DNA of 64,000 nt from Pseudomonas yamanorum (GCF_900105735.1 NZ_LT629793.1:682001-746000), one strand, 5' to 3'. Positions 35,231 through 43,027 are shown, counted from the stretch's first letter. Numbers and translations: made by a program. The notes: generated by a model not told the origin, from the sequence alone.

Positions 35231-35686
35231 CTACTGGGGTGCGCTTGGTGATGGTTCTAACGAGGCTTGAGGTAATGCAACAGCCGACAGATTTCCTGTA
35301 GCGTCTTCAGGCAGCGTATACATGGCACCTGTCAGCGGATCTACGATCAGCATGCCGATCAAACCGCCAATCAACAAATTTCCCCAGTACCAGCCGCTAA
35401 CGGTAGATTTCAGAGGAACAGTCGTCTCTGTGTATCCGTCCTTCTGGAAGGTCACTGTATAGCTCTGGCTTTTAAAGTAGCCTCTGCTCGTCTCCAAAAG
35501 CGCCGTGCCTGGAGTGACGCCCTTCAGCAGTACGCTTCCCTTGCTGTCCTTGATGACATAGTTGGCATTTGTCGGCAGGCTGTACAGCCCAACCTTTGGC
35601 TTGCTATCGCTCACGATGCTTGCGCAGCCGCCCAAGACTGTTATTGCTGTAAGCAGCGTGGCGCCCGCCACCTTCCCCATCTTCAT
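35231..35686 (-). CDS. Lipoprotein with PEGA-like domain
   Basis: 151 residues from MKMGKVAG, with lipobox VLGGC (cysteine 21) and GGAGTG before the ATG. The mature protein has a PEGA-type beta domain (SLPTNANYVIKDSKGSVLLKGVTPGTALLE, YTVTFQKDGYTETTVPLK), then a glycine-rich membrane-like segment GNLLIGGLIGMLIVDPLTGAMYTLP. The last segment is typical of a widespread family of small outer-membrane lipoproteins. PEGA domains are thought to mediate surface or peptidoglycan-side interactions. Role unknown. Confidence 0.8.
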   Translation of the reverse strand: MKMGKVAGATLLTAITVLGGCASIVSDSKPKVGLYSLPTNANYVIKDSKGSVLLKGVTPGTALLETSRGYFKSQSYTVTFQKDGYTETTVPLKSTVSGWYWGNLLIGGLIGMLIVDPLTGAMYTLPEDATGNLSAVALPQASLEPSPSAPQ

Positions 35687-35888
35687 ACCATCACTCCGTT
35701 GCGCCTTCATTGGCATGGCTGACGCTCAGCCGGCGCGCATTGTAGCGAAATGATGGCATTTGGACATCTTCAGCAAAAAGAGCTTTACGGAATCTGGTTT
35801 TTTGTGCGACCTACCGAGCCGCTCTGCCCCCAATGGTGGCGGTACGCCACGAATGGTAAAGTGCGGCATCAGCCAGAGAGGGAACCTC

Positions 35889-36302
35889 ATGCTTAAGAAA
35901 CTGCTTGTGGCCTGCGCCGCCTCGCTTCTTCTCACCGGGTGCGTCAAACCCACTCCAGAGCAGCTTGAAAACCCGGACTACGGCCCGTATCCCTTCGAAT
36001 ATGAACGCACGATCAAGGCGTATATGGCGCGGACTCAGCCGGATCCCGACTCAACAAAGTATCAGTTTCTGGGTGACCCTATTCCGATGTGGAACGGAAT
36101 CTTTGGGCTTCGATTCGGGTATGGGATATGTCTCATCATGAATGCAAAGAATATTTACGGTGGCTATTCAGGGCAGGAGCTGTGGTTTTTCATGCTGCGC
36201 GGAGACCAAGTAATGGAGACCAATAGCGCTCGTGTGGGTGGCAACCCAAAAGCATTTGCTCGGCTAAAGTGCGAGAAAGTAGGCTTCAATGTAGGTGGCT
36301 GA
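35889..36302 (+). CDS. Putative lipoprotein, 137 residues
   Basis: Lipobox LLTGC with the lipidated cysteine at residue 18, after MLKKLLVACAAS. The mature domain contains YGPYPFEYERTIKAYMARTQPDPDSTKYQFLGDP and a paired-cysteine region (GYGICLIMNAKNIYGGYSGQ, ARLKCEKVGF). AGAGGGAA precedes the ATG; the longer frame is discarded. No assigned function. It lies within a cluster of small lipoprotein genes. Confidence 0.75.
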   Translation: MLKKLLVACAASLLLTGCVKPTPEQLENPDYGPYPFEYERTIKAYMARTQPDPDSTKYQFLGDPIPMWNGIFGLRFGYGICLIMNAKNIYGGYSGQELWFFMLRGDQVMETNSARVGGNPKAFARLKCEKVGFNVGG

Positions 36303-36341
36303 ACCAGGTCGTCTACAAACGTCCGGTGCGGAGCTGAGTTG

Positions 36342-36646
36342 TCATTTATCTCTTGTCTTCAAGCATAACGAAAACCACCTTTTTTCAAATTCGCTTACTG
36401 CTCTTTTTGGGTTTTCTTCAGTACGGAAAGATGTGCTGTACGCATCTTTAATGATCTGCGCCCCTAGCGCATGAAGACCGAGTTTTCCTGTGGTGACCAC
36501 GGTGATGCGGGATGACGTATTCGCCGTCTTGCTTTGAAATGCGTGAGCTCGTCACTCGGTACTGGTTTCGCATCTCACGCAGACATTGGCGAAGTCGCAC
36601 ACCCCGCCAGCGCAACCAACGCCAGCGCCCCTATGAACGGTTTCAT
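36342..36646 (-). pseudogene. Chimeric pseudogene: lipoprotein 5' end fused to a duplicated 3' end of the neighbouring gene
   Basis: Reading minus from 36646, a good start (AGGAA upstream) gives MKPFIGALALVALAGCATSP, a complete lipoprotein signal, then a stop (36575-36577) after residue 23. After a stop and a frameshift the sequence continues as AFQSKTANTSSRITVV and then TTGKLGLHALG, DAYSTSFRTEE and KRAVSEFEKRWFSLCLK up to a TGA at 36342. The last about 50 codons closely match the end of the intact gene at 37041-37376 (DAYSTSAFRTEEDRKRAVSEFKEKWFSLCVK). It is thus a broken lipoprotein gene joined to a partial copy of its neighbour. Confidence 0.7.
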
Positions 36647-36669
36647 TTCGTTCCTACGCATTGAACACC

Positions 36670-37044
36670 TTAAAGGCAGTTACGCACTGCCGCTTCAATT
36701 GCTGTCCGCCCAACGCCTGGCATCCAAGCGACTCGCTGATAAAAAGCCACGGCACTTCCAGCTGGTGTTTTCTTGATTTCCAGTAGTTCGTCCGTCAGCT
36801 GCATCGCGCCGATCACAAGGCGGTAACCGTTCTCGGTTTCCGACATCGTCGCCTCAGACCTTGCGTCCTGCCATTGAGGGAATACGCACAGGGCATACTT
36901 CTTCGGATCTTTTTTCGTTGTAGCACTGATGGTTGGTGTGTTGGTACGCAGGTCACTCGGTGACACGCACCCCGCCAGCAGAGCTACCAAAGAGTAAAAG
37001 ACCGCAATCAGGCTTAATTTTCGTAATACGATTAGAGCTGTCAT
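36670..37044 (-). CDS. Putative lipoprotein, 124 residues
   Basis: A long signal region ends in lipobox LLAGC (cysteine 26). The mature part has cysteines at ALCVFPQW and at the C-terminus (AAVRNCL), a likely disulfide. ATG overlaps the stop of the upstream gene as ATGA, so the two are translationally coupled and probably act together. No recognised domain. Confidence 0.7.
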   Translation of the reverse strand: MTALIVLRKLSLIAVFYSLVALLAGCVSPSDLRTNTPTISATTKKDPKKYALCVFPQWQDARSEATMSETENGYRLVIGAMQLTDELLEIKKTPAGSAVAFYQRVAWMPGVGRTAIEAAVRNCL

Positions 37045-37376
37045 TTACTTCTTACCTTCACGCATAACGAAAACCACTTTTCTTTAAATTCGCTTACCGC
37101 TCTTTTTCGGTCTTCTTCAGTACGGAATGCCGATGTGCTGTACGCATCCTTGACAATCACTGCCCCTAGCGAAGCAAGATCGGGTTCTCCTCCTGAGATG
37201 ACCTTCATCATCTCGGCCATAGGCATTTCGTCCTGACGACTCTTCATGATTGATCCGGCCATGTCAGAAAGAGTTTTACAGTAGCTGAGAGTCTCATCGG
37301 ATGGCTTCGCCGCCAACGCCACATTGGTAGACAGTGTCAGCACAGCCAATGTCATCCCTGCCATCAAAATCCGCAT
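37041..37376 (-). CDS. Small exported protein of unknown function
   Basis: 111 residues with a Sec signal peptide (about 1-22, VALAAKP). The mature part is helical with paired cysteines at both ends (LSYCKTLSDMAGSIM, WFSLCVKVRSK), giving a likely helical hairpin closed by a disulfide. It is first of a two-gene unit with the following lipoprotein. A degraded copy of its last third lies 700 bases away at 36342-36500, evidence of local duplication. Function unknown. Confidence 0.7.
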   Translation of the reverse strand: MRILMAGMTLAVLTLSTNVALAAKPSDETLSYCKTLSDMAGSIMKSRQDEMPMAEMMKVISGGEPDLASLGAVIVKDAYSTSAFRTEEDRKRAVSEFKEKWFSLCVKVRSK

Positions 37377-37480
37377 GTCGTTCCCTCTTTGGTTTGGCGG
37401 GACTGTAGCATTATGAAACCACTCCAGAACGCCGAAATGCCCGGAATGGGGCCAAGTCTTCGTTCTGATTCCACAAATAC

Positions 37481-37510
37481 AAAAAAGGCGCTACCAAGAG
37501 CGCCTTTTTT
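37481..37510. terminator. Bidirectional terminator after Hsp20 gene
   Basis: Twelve-base-pair stem AAAAAAGGCGCT / AGCGCCTTTTTT around six bases. T-runs occur on both strands. Confidence 0.85.
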
Positions 37511-37522
37511 GCTACCGCTGAC

Positions 37523-37981
37523 TTATTGCAAACTAACCTGACGCAGTTCGGGCTCTTTCACGCTGCCAATCGTGATGCGCTTGGGCTTGGCCTCCTCAGG
37601 AACCACGCGCAGCAAGTCGATGCTTAACAGCCCGTTGTTCATCGAAGCACCGCGCACCTCGATGTGATCTGCCAGCCGGAACGACAACCGAAATGCTCGT
37701 TGCGCGATGCCCTGGTGCAGATAAGTGACTGCTTTCTCGGTTTCGCGCTTGTCGCCCACGACTGTCAAAACGTCCTTCTCGACCTGAATATCCAGATCCG
37801 CTTCAGTAAGCCCGGCGACTGCAATGACAATGCGATATTCGTCATCACCGTGCTTTTCCACATTGTGAGGCGGATAAGTATTCGGAGCCTCGCTGCGAAG
37901 CGCCGACTCAAACAGGTCATTGAAGCGATCGAAGCCCACGGATTGACGGAACAAAGGGGCCAACGAAAGGGTAGTAGCCAT
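37523..37981 (-). CDS. Small heat-shock protein Hsp20/IbpA family
   Basis: 152 residues. The alpha-crystallin domain spans about 35-130: YPPHNVEKHGDDEYRIVIAVAG, then DVLTVVGDKRE, and the conserved region HQGIAQRAFRLSFRLADHIEVRGASMNNGLLSIDL. N-terminal LAPLFRQSVGFDRFNDLFE matches IbpA. These ATP-independent chaperones coat aggregates for later refolding by DnaK/ClpB. AGGAG lies eight bases before ATG. The leader has a sigma-32-like -35 (CTTGAAA) and a GC-rich hairpin, so heat control at both transcription and translation is plausible. Confidence 0.93.
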   Translation of the reverse strand: MATTLSLAPLFRQSVGFDRFNDLFESALRSEAPNTYPPHNVEKHGDDEYRIVIAVAGLTEADLDIQVEKDVLTVVGDKRETEKAVTYLHQGIAQRAFRLSFRLADHIEVRGASMNNGLLSIDLLRVVPEEAKPKRITIGSVKEPELRQVSLQ

Positions 37982-38076
37982 CTCAAAATCTCCTGATTAA
38001 ATCCAAGTGATTAAGTGCGCGACCCGCATTCGGCGTCGCGTGATGAAAACTTATGTTCGCCGGAAAAATTTTCAAG
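37982..38076 (-). promoter_or_regulatory. Putative heat-shock promoter and structured leader of the Hsp20 gene
   Basis: CTTGAAA on the minus strand (38070-38076) matches the sigma-32 -35 box; the -10 (CGAACATAAG at about 38050-38059) is a weak match. The leader holds a GCGAC / GTCGC hairpin and a small AATC-AGGA-GATT stem that places the Shine-Dalgarno bases in a loop, which may act as an RNA thermometer. Confidence 0.35.
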
Positions 38077-38148
38077 AGGGCAGATAAAAAATTTTACATT
38101 TGAGTGCCAGCCGGGAACGGTTGCTGGCCTGTCACTGGATCAAGCGAC

Positions 38149-38400
38149 TCAGCAACCGTTGAAAAGCCGCCAGCCTGGATGACAGCGGCGGATCATACTG
38201 GCTTCCTGTTCGAGGAATTTTGAGGCTCGCACAGCGACGAGATGCGAAAAAATTCGGCCCGAAGCACAAGCCAGTGATGAATCCGATTCTGGCCCGCCCT
38301 CAGGCTGCGATGCGTAGTCAGCCCACCTTTCTCTTGAGTGCTTGCCTGGGTCGGGTTCAGCAAGCGGTGGCTTCTTGGAACTCTCTGGCATGTTCGCCAT
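38149..38400 (-). CDS. Possible small polar protein
   Basis: 83 codons. The first half (PPLAEPDPGKHSRERWADYASQPEGGPESD) looks protein-like, while the second half is less convincing. No clear ribosome binding site stands before either ATG (MANMPESS). It occupies the 500-base gap between Hsp20 and the GNAT gene, in which nothing else is visible. Either a short real gene or a chance frame. Confidence 0.3.
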   Translation of the reverse strand: MANMPESSKKPPLAEPDPGKHSRERWADYASQPEGGPESDSSLACASGRIFSHLVAVRASKFLEQEASMIRRCHPGWRLFNGC

Positions 38401-38494
38401 TACTCGCGGTATGTCTTAAAATATCCGGTTGCTGAAGAACCGCCATGACATATCCATGAAGGGCTTCAATCCTTTACAAATAAGTGTGGTTAAG

Positions 38495-39406
38495 ATGAAC
38501 AAGCCTTTCATTTCGCTGTGCCCTGAAATTACTCGGGCGCACGCGCTAACGTTGGTGGATTGGTTAGAGGATGAACGCATCACCTGCTATCTGAGCGATT
38601 CGCGTCATGTCTCCCGCTCCATTGAGCAAGTCATTGATCGGACTCAGTTGCCGATCCTGACTCATCTATTCAACCGGGGCGGCAGATTCTTTATGGCCTA
38701 TGACCGGCATGACGCCCCGGTGGGCTTTGTCCGTCTCATTAAGACAGGTTCAAATTGCGAGATAGTCCTGGTCATCGGAGACAGCGACAAATGGGGCCGA
38801 AACCTAGGCGCCCGCACGATCCGCGAAGGCATGAAACTGGCCTTCCTCGACATGCGGGCCGAGAAGCTCATCGCCAAGATCCACCCGGACAACTCGCGCT
38901 CGCTGAAAGCCTTTCTGCGCAGCGGCTTTATGCTTGAGAGCGAAACGCCGACATTGAAGTCATTTTCCATGACGGCGGCGCGCTATTTCCAGTTCTTGCG
39001 CGAAGGCGCCGGTGGCGACTCCACCAGGATCTACATCACTGAAATCGACAAGGCCAGGCTCGAGGAACTAATCGCGTTCGAGCAAGGCCCGGCGGTTGTT
39101 GAACTCGAACATGAGCTCGAGCGAGCCATTGTCGTCAAGCCGCAGCAGGTGGCGCGTAATGTCATCACGATGAACTCCAGGGCGTTGCTGCAACTGGACG
39201 ACGAAGAGTTCGAAGTGGCCTTGGTCTACCCTGAAGACGCGGACAGCAACGCAGGAAAGCATTCCGTGTATTCCGACATAGGCGCCGCCATCCTTGGCTA
39301 TAAGGAGGGAGACGCCATCGACTGGCGAATTTCGGATCGGACCCGCCGGATTGAGATCAAGAAAGTGCTTTACCAGCCGGAGGCTGCGGGCGACTTCCAC
39401 CTGTAA
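38495..39406 (+). CDS. GNAT N-acetyltransferase fused to a GreA/Rnk C-terminal domain
   Basis: About 303 residues from MNKPFISL; an ATG 13 codons earlier is possible. The N-terminal half (about 10-170) is a GNAT fold with the acetyl-CoA motif KWGRNLGARTIREGMKLAFLDMRAEKLIAKIHPDN SRSLKAFLRSGF (two parts) characteristic of motifs A/B. The C-terminal half (about 185-300: SRALLQLDDEEFEVALVYPEDAD, YSDIGAAILGYKEGDAIDW) matches the FKBP-like GreA/GreB C-terminal domain found in Rnk, which binds RNA polymerase. The combination suggests acetylation near the transcription machinery, but target and role are unknown. Monocistronic. Confidence 0.85.
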   Translation: MNKPFISLCPEITRAHALTLVDWLEDERITCYLSDSRHVSRSIEQVIDRTQLPILTHLFNRGGRFFMAYDRHDAPVGFVRLIKTGSNCEIVLVIGDSDKWGRNLGARTIREGMKLAFLDMRAEKLIAKIHPDNSRSLKAFLRSGFMLESETPTLKSFSMTAARYFQFLREGAGGDSTRIYITEIDKARLEELIAFEQGPAVVELEHELERAIVVKPQQVARNVITMNSRALLQLDDEEFEVALVYPEDADSNAGKHSVYSDIGAAILGYKEGDAIDWRISDRTRRIEIKKVLYQPEAAGDFHL

Positions 39407-39610
39407 TTGCGCCTTTTCTCAGTAACGAATCACGCCAGCCGGCTTGGGCGCCTGACTTATCCAGCGTGAACTGATAACCGAGACGGTTTATCGGCGCGTG
39501 GGTGAGATCGTGAAACCTACCCGTTGACTCCCACTTTTTGCAGAATTGCGGAAACTGCCTGAAATGATGCGGAAACGATTAGATGTTTCACTGCCAATAT
39601 TCCTGAACCC

Positions 39611-39642
39611 CAAAAACGCAAAAGCCCCGCAATAGCGGGGCT
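39611..39642 (-). terminator. Terminator of tRNA-Ser
   Basis: AGCCCCGC / GCGGGGCT stem with a 4-base loop. On the minus strand it is followed by TTTGCGTTTTT, 14 bases after the tRNA 3' end. Confidence 0.75.
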
Positions 39643-39655
39643 CTTGAGTAAATCT

Positions 39656-39746
39656 TGGCGGGAAACCAGGGATTCGAACCCTGGGAACGCTATTAACGTT
39701 CGCCGGTTTTCAAGACCGGTGCATTCAACCACTCTGCCAATTTCCC
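39656..39746 (-). tRNA. tRNA-Ser (anticodon TGA)
   Basis: 91 bases including an encoded CCA. Acceptor GGGAAAT pairs with GTTTCCC (one wobble). The anticodon stem CCGGT/ACCGG surrounds loop CTTGAAA, giving TGA. A long variable arm (GAACGTTAATAGCGTTC) marks a class II tRNA, and the T arm is CCAGGGTTCGAATCCCTGG. It reads UCA and, through a modified base 34, other UCN codons. It sits before yccA as in other Pseudomonas. Confidence 0.95.
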
Positions 39747-39898
39747 TTGTGCAACACAGGATTAGCGTAGCCCATCCTGTCTCAGCGGGCGCCATAATAC
39801 CCGAATGAAACACACTGTCAAACTCTCGCCATAGCTTGTTACAGAGCGTCTGTTATGATCCTTGCGACTGAATGTTTCAAAACTGAAGGAGTGTCGAC

Positions 39899-40570
39899 AT
39901 GCGCGAACAAAATTACGCAGTGAATGGAAACGCGCAGGCTGAGCAGCTAGAAGTTAGCCGCGTCCTGCGCAATACATACGGCTTGCTCGCTCTCACCCTC
40001 GCTTTCAGCGGCGTGATGGCCTTCGTAGCCCAGCAAATGCGCGTCGGCTACCCGAATATCTTCGTCGTGTTGATCGGCTTCTATGGTCTGTTCTTCCTGA
40101 CCAACAAGCTGCGCGACTCGGCCTGGGGCCTGGTGTCGGCGTTTGCCTTGACCGGTTTCATGGGCTTTATCCTCGGCCCGATCCTTAACCGTTACCTCGG
40201 CATGGCCGGCGGCGCGGAAGTGGTCAGCTCGGCATTTGCCATGACTGCCCTGGTATTTGGCGGCCTGTCGGCTTACGTGCTGATCTCCCGCAAGGACATG
40301 AGCTTCCTGGGTGGTTTCATCACCGCCGGTTTCTTCGTGTTGCTGGCTGCCGTGCTGGCAGGCATGTTCTTCCAGATCAGCGGCCTGCAACTGGCGATCA
40401 GCGCCGGTTTCGTGCTGTTCTCCTCGGCGTGCATCCTGTTCCAGACCAGCGCGATCATCCAGGGTGGCGAGCGTAACTACATCATGGCCACCATCAGCCT
40501 GTATGTATCGATCTACAACCTGTTTATCAGCCTGTTGCAGATCTTCGGCATCATGGGCCGCGACGACTGA
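39899..40570 (+). CDS. yccA: Bax inhibitor-1/YccA family inner-membrane protein
   Basis: 223 residues with seven transmembrane segments in the BI-1/TMBIM pattern. The cytoplasmic N-terminus (about 1-25) is followed by TYGLLALTLAFSGVMAF and ends with MATISLYVSIYNLFISLLQIFG. In E. coli YccA binds the FtsH-HflKC protease and limits its attack on membrane proteins. GGAG lies eight bases before ATG. It is preceded by tRNA-Ser and followed by a strong terminator, so it is monocistronic. Confidence 0.93.
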   Translation: MREQNYAVNGNAQAEQLEVSRVLRNTYGLLALTLAFSGVMAFVAQQMRVGYPNIFVVLIGFYGLFFLTNKLRDSAWGLVSAFALTGFMGFILGPILNRYLGMAGGAEVVSSAFAMTALVFGGLSAYVLISRKDMSFLGGFITAGFFVLLAAVLAGMFFQISGLQLAISAGFVLFSSACILFQTSAIIQGGERNYIMATISLYVSIYNLFISLLQIFGIMGRDD

Positions 40571-40584
40571 TCGCAGCCACATGC

Positions 40585-40610
40585 AAAAAGCCCGCTTCGG
40601 CGGGCTTTTT
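40585..40610 (+). terminator. Terminator after yccA
   Basis: AAAAAGCCCGC-TTCG-GCGGGCTTTTT: a stable tetraloop hairpin with a T-tract. Confidence 0.9.
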
Positions 40611-40659
40611 GTTGTCTGCGGCTTTATCATTGCCACAGGTTTTGCCTTCAGAGTGTTCC

Positions 40660-41052
40660 ATGAAGTTCGCGATTGCGCTTTTTTCCGCCGCCCATGCGCC
40701 CTCCTCGCGCCGTGCCTTGCTGTTCGCCCAGGCAGCGCTGGCGGGCGGGCATGAAATTGTACGGCTGTTTTTTTATCAGGATGGCGTCTACAGCGCATCC
40801 ACCAACATTGTTGCGCCGCAGGATGAGCAGGATATCGCCCGTCAGTGGCGCGAGTTTGTCAGCGAGCATCAGCTTGATGGCGTGGTGTGCATCGCCGCGG
40901 CCCTGCGCCGTGGGGTGCTGAATGCCGAAGAGGCCACCCGCTATCAACGCAGCGCGGTGAACCTGGAGGCGCCTTGGGCGTTATCCGGGCTTGGGCAACT
41001 GCATGACGCCGCCCAGGCCGCTGACCGTTTGATCTGCTTCGGAGGGCCGTGA
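40660..41052 (+). CDS. tusD: Sulfur relay protein TusD/DsrE
   Basis: 130 residues from MKFAIALFSAA. DsrE fold with the active persulfide-carrying cysteine in DGVVCIAAALRRGV. With TusB and TusC it forms a heterohexamer that receives sulfur from TusA and passes it to TusE for 2-thiouridine formation at wobble U34. It is first of the tusDCBE run, with ATG one base from the next gene's start region (tusC begins two bases after its stop). The start was chosen on family length, rejecting 17 extra N-terminal residues. Confidence 0.93.
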   Translation: MKFAIALFSAAHAPSSRRALLFAQAALAGGHEIVRLFFYQDGVYSASTNIVAPQDEQDIARQWREFVSEHQLDGVVCIAAALRRGVLNAEEATRYQRSAVNLEAPWALSGLGQLHDAAQAADRLICFGGP

Positions 41053-41053
41053 C

Positions 41054-41404
41054 ATGTCGAAATCCTTGCTGGTGATCAGCCGACAGGCGCCGTGGTCCGG
41101 CCCCAGTGCCCGCGAAGCGCTGGATATCGTGTTGGCTGGCGGCGCGTTTGATTTGCCGATTGGCCTGTTGTTTCTGGACGACGGCGTGTTTCAACTGGCC
41201 GCAAGCCAGGACGCCAAGGCCGTGCAACAGAAAGACCTCAGCGCCAACCTCCAGGCCCTGGAGTTGTTTGGGGTTGAGGATGTGTTTGCCTGCAGCCATA
41301 GCCTCACCGAGCGTGGCCTGACCGCATCCGGCAACGCGCAGCCGCTGAGCAGCGAACAGATCTCACAGATGATTGACCGTTACGACCAGGTGATTACCCT
41401 CTGA
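41054..41404 (+). CDS. tusC: Sulfur relay protein TusC/DsrF
   Basis: 116 residues with the DsrF pattern KSLLVISRQAPWSGPSAREALD and FLDDGVFQL. It is the structural partner in the TusBCD complex and lacks the catalytic cysteine of TusD. Its stop shares a base with the tusB ATG (TGATG), showing coupling. Confidence 0.92.
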   Translation: MSKSLLVISRQAPWSGPSAREALDIVLAGGAFDLPIGLLFLDDGVFQLAASQDAKAVQQKDLSANLQALELFGVEDVFACSHSLTERGLTASGNAQPLSSEQISQMIDRYDQVITL

Positions 41405-41697
41405 TGTCGACTTTGCATGTGGTCTCCCACTCCCCGTTTACCGATAGCCGGCTGGACAGCTGCCTGCGCCTCTGTGGCGCACAGGATGCAATCCTGCTGT
41501 GTGGCGACGGTGCCTACGCCTTGCAACCCGCCAGCGCACCCTGCCAGGCCCTGCAAGCCAAGGGCGTAAAGGTGTTTGTACTGGCCGAAGACAGACAGGC
41601 GCGCAGTCTCGCCGTGCCTGCCTGGGTCGCCAGCGTCGATTACCCGGCCTTCGTCCAGCTGTCGATCGATTACGACAAGGTCAACACCTGGCTATGA
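41404..41697 (+). CDS. tusB: Sulfur relay protein TusB/DsrH
   Basis: 97 residues. It has the DsrH pattern STLHVVSHSPFTDSRLDSCLRLCGAQDAILLCGDGAYAL. The smallest subunit of TusBCD. Overlaps tusC by one base and tusE by four (ATGA), so the set is translated together. Confidence 0.9.
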   Translation: MSTLHVVSHSPFTDSRLDSCLRLCGAQDAILLCGDGAYALQPASAPCQALQAKGVKVFVLAEDRQARSLAVPAWVASVDYPAFVQLSIDYDKVNTWL

Positions 41698-42029
41698 ACA
41701 CCCTGACCGTAGGCGAACGCACCCTCGAACTGGACAAGGACGGCTACCTCGTCGACTTGAACGCGTGGTCCAGCGACGTGGCCAACGCCCTCGCCACCTC
41801 AGAAGACTTGGCGCTGACCCCGGAACACTGGGAAATCCTCGAACTGCTGCGGGGCTTCTACAGCGAATTCCAGCTATCGCCCGCCACCCGGCCGCTGATC
41901 AAGTACACCGCCTTGAAGCTGGGCCCGGAAAAGGGCAACAGCCTGCACCTCAACCGACTGTTCAAAGGCACTCCCGCCAAACTCGCCGCCAAGCTGGCGG
42001 GCCTGCCCAGGCCGACGAATTGCTTATGA
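41694..42029 (+). CDS. tusE: Sulfur transfer protein TusE/DsrC
   Basis: 111 residues, DsrC fold: LELDKDGYLVDLNAWSSDVANALA, LTPEHWEILELLRGFYSEFQLSPATRPLIKY. The functional cysteine is the penultimate residue (RPTNCL); a second cysteine about ten residues earlier, found in sulfite-reducing organisms, is missing, as expected for the tRNA-thiolation type. It hands sulfur from TusD to MnmA, whose gene is also in this window (62169). Four-base overlaps on both sides. Confidence 0.94.
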   Translation: MNTLTVGERTLELDKDGYLVDLNAWSSDVANALATSEDLALTPEHWEILELLRGFYSEFQLSPATRPLIKYTALKLGPEKGNSLHLNRLFKGTPAKLAAKLAGLPRPTNCL

Positions 42030-43027
42030 CTGATTTTGCCCCGTTGATCACTGAAACCCCTGCCGAGCACCCGTTCGCGCCGTTCGTGCGCATCCTCGGC
42101 AAAGGCAAGCGCGGCGCCCGCAACCTCACCCGCGAGGAAGCCCGGGAAGCCATGGGCATGCTGCTGGACGAGAAGGTCGAAGACACCCAACTCGGCGCCT
42201 TCCTGATGCTGTTGCGGCACAAGGAAGAAAGCCCGGAAGAACTCGCCGGTTTCACCGAAGCCGTGCGCGAACGCTTGAATGCACCGTCACTCAATGTGGA
42301 TGTCGACTGGCCTACCTACGCCGGTAAAAAACGCCACCTGCCGTGGTACCTGCTGGCAGCCAAGTGCCTGGCACAGAACGGCGTGCGCATCTTGATGCAC
42401 GGCGGCGGCGCACATACCGCAGGTCGGCTCTACACCGAGCAATTGCTGGACGGCTTGCAGATTCCGCTGTGCCGGAATTGGCAACAGGTGGAAGCGGCCC
42501 TGGAACAGGGCAACCTGGCGTTTATTCCGCTGGGAGACTGGGCGCCACAGCTGCAGCGCATGATCGACCTGCGCAACACATTGGGCCTGCGTTCGCCGAT
42601 CCACTCCCTGGCGCGCATCCTCAACCCGTTGAGCGCCCGCTGCGGCCTGCAAAGCATCTTCCACCCGGGCTACCAGGGCGTGCACCGCGATGCCAGTGGC
42701 TTGCTCGGTGACAACACCATCGTGGTCAAGGGTGACGGCGGCGAAATCGAGATCAACCCGGACACCATCAGCCACCTGTACGGCACCACCGGCGGCGAAA
42801 GCTGGGATGAAGAGTGGCCTGCCCTCTCCGCTCAGCGCCACGTCAAACCTGCCGCCCTGGAGCCCGAGCACCTCAAGGCGTTATGGCGCGGCGACGTGCA
42901 GGACAGCTACCCGCAACTGGCATTGATCGCCACCATGGCCCTGGCCTTGCGCGGCCTCGGTCACCCGCGGGAGCAAGCGTTTGAACTGGCCCAGCAATAC
43001 TGGAACGCCCGGGACAAATCGATTTAG
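42026..43027 (+). CDS. ybiB: YbiB-type glycosyltransferase-fold (TrpD-like) nucleic-acid-binding protein
   Basis: 333 residues of the nucleoside-phosphorylase/phosphoribosyltransferase class III fold, related to anthranilate phosphoribosyltransferase TrpD. The N-terminal helical domain (LTREEAREAMGMLLDEKVEDTQLGAFLMLLRHKEES) precedes the alpha/beta domain with HGGGAHTAGRLYTEQLLDGL and VVKGDGGEIEINPD. The TrpD active-site motifs are altered. The E. coli homologue YbiB binds nucleic acids and is LexA-controlled. Here its ATG overlaps the tusE stop by four bases, tying it to the sulfur-relay operon. The role in that context is unclear. Confidence 0.88.
   Translation: MTDFAPLITETPAEHPFAPFVRILGKGKRGARNLTREEAREAMGMLLDEKVEDTQLGAFLMLLRHKEESPEELAGFTEAVRERLNAPSLNVDVDWPTYAGKKRHLPWYLLAAKCLAQNGVRILMHGGGAHTAGRLYTEQLLDGLQIPLCRNWQQVEAALEQGNLAFIPLGDWAPQLQRMIDLRNTLGLRSPIHSLARILNPLSARCGLQSIFHPGYQGVHRDASGLLGDNTIVVKGDGGEIEINPDTISHLYGTTGGESWDEEWPALSAQRHVKPAALEPEHLKALWRGDVQDSYPQLALIATMALALRGLGHPREQAFELAQQYWNARDKSI

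Noticed and set aside
39407..39746. Integrated element at the tRNA-Ser gene
   Set aside because: No integrase gene and no direct repeat of the tRNA 3' end were seen. The downstream synteny is intact.
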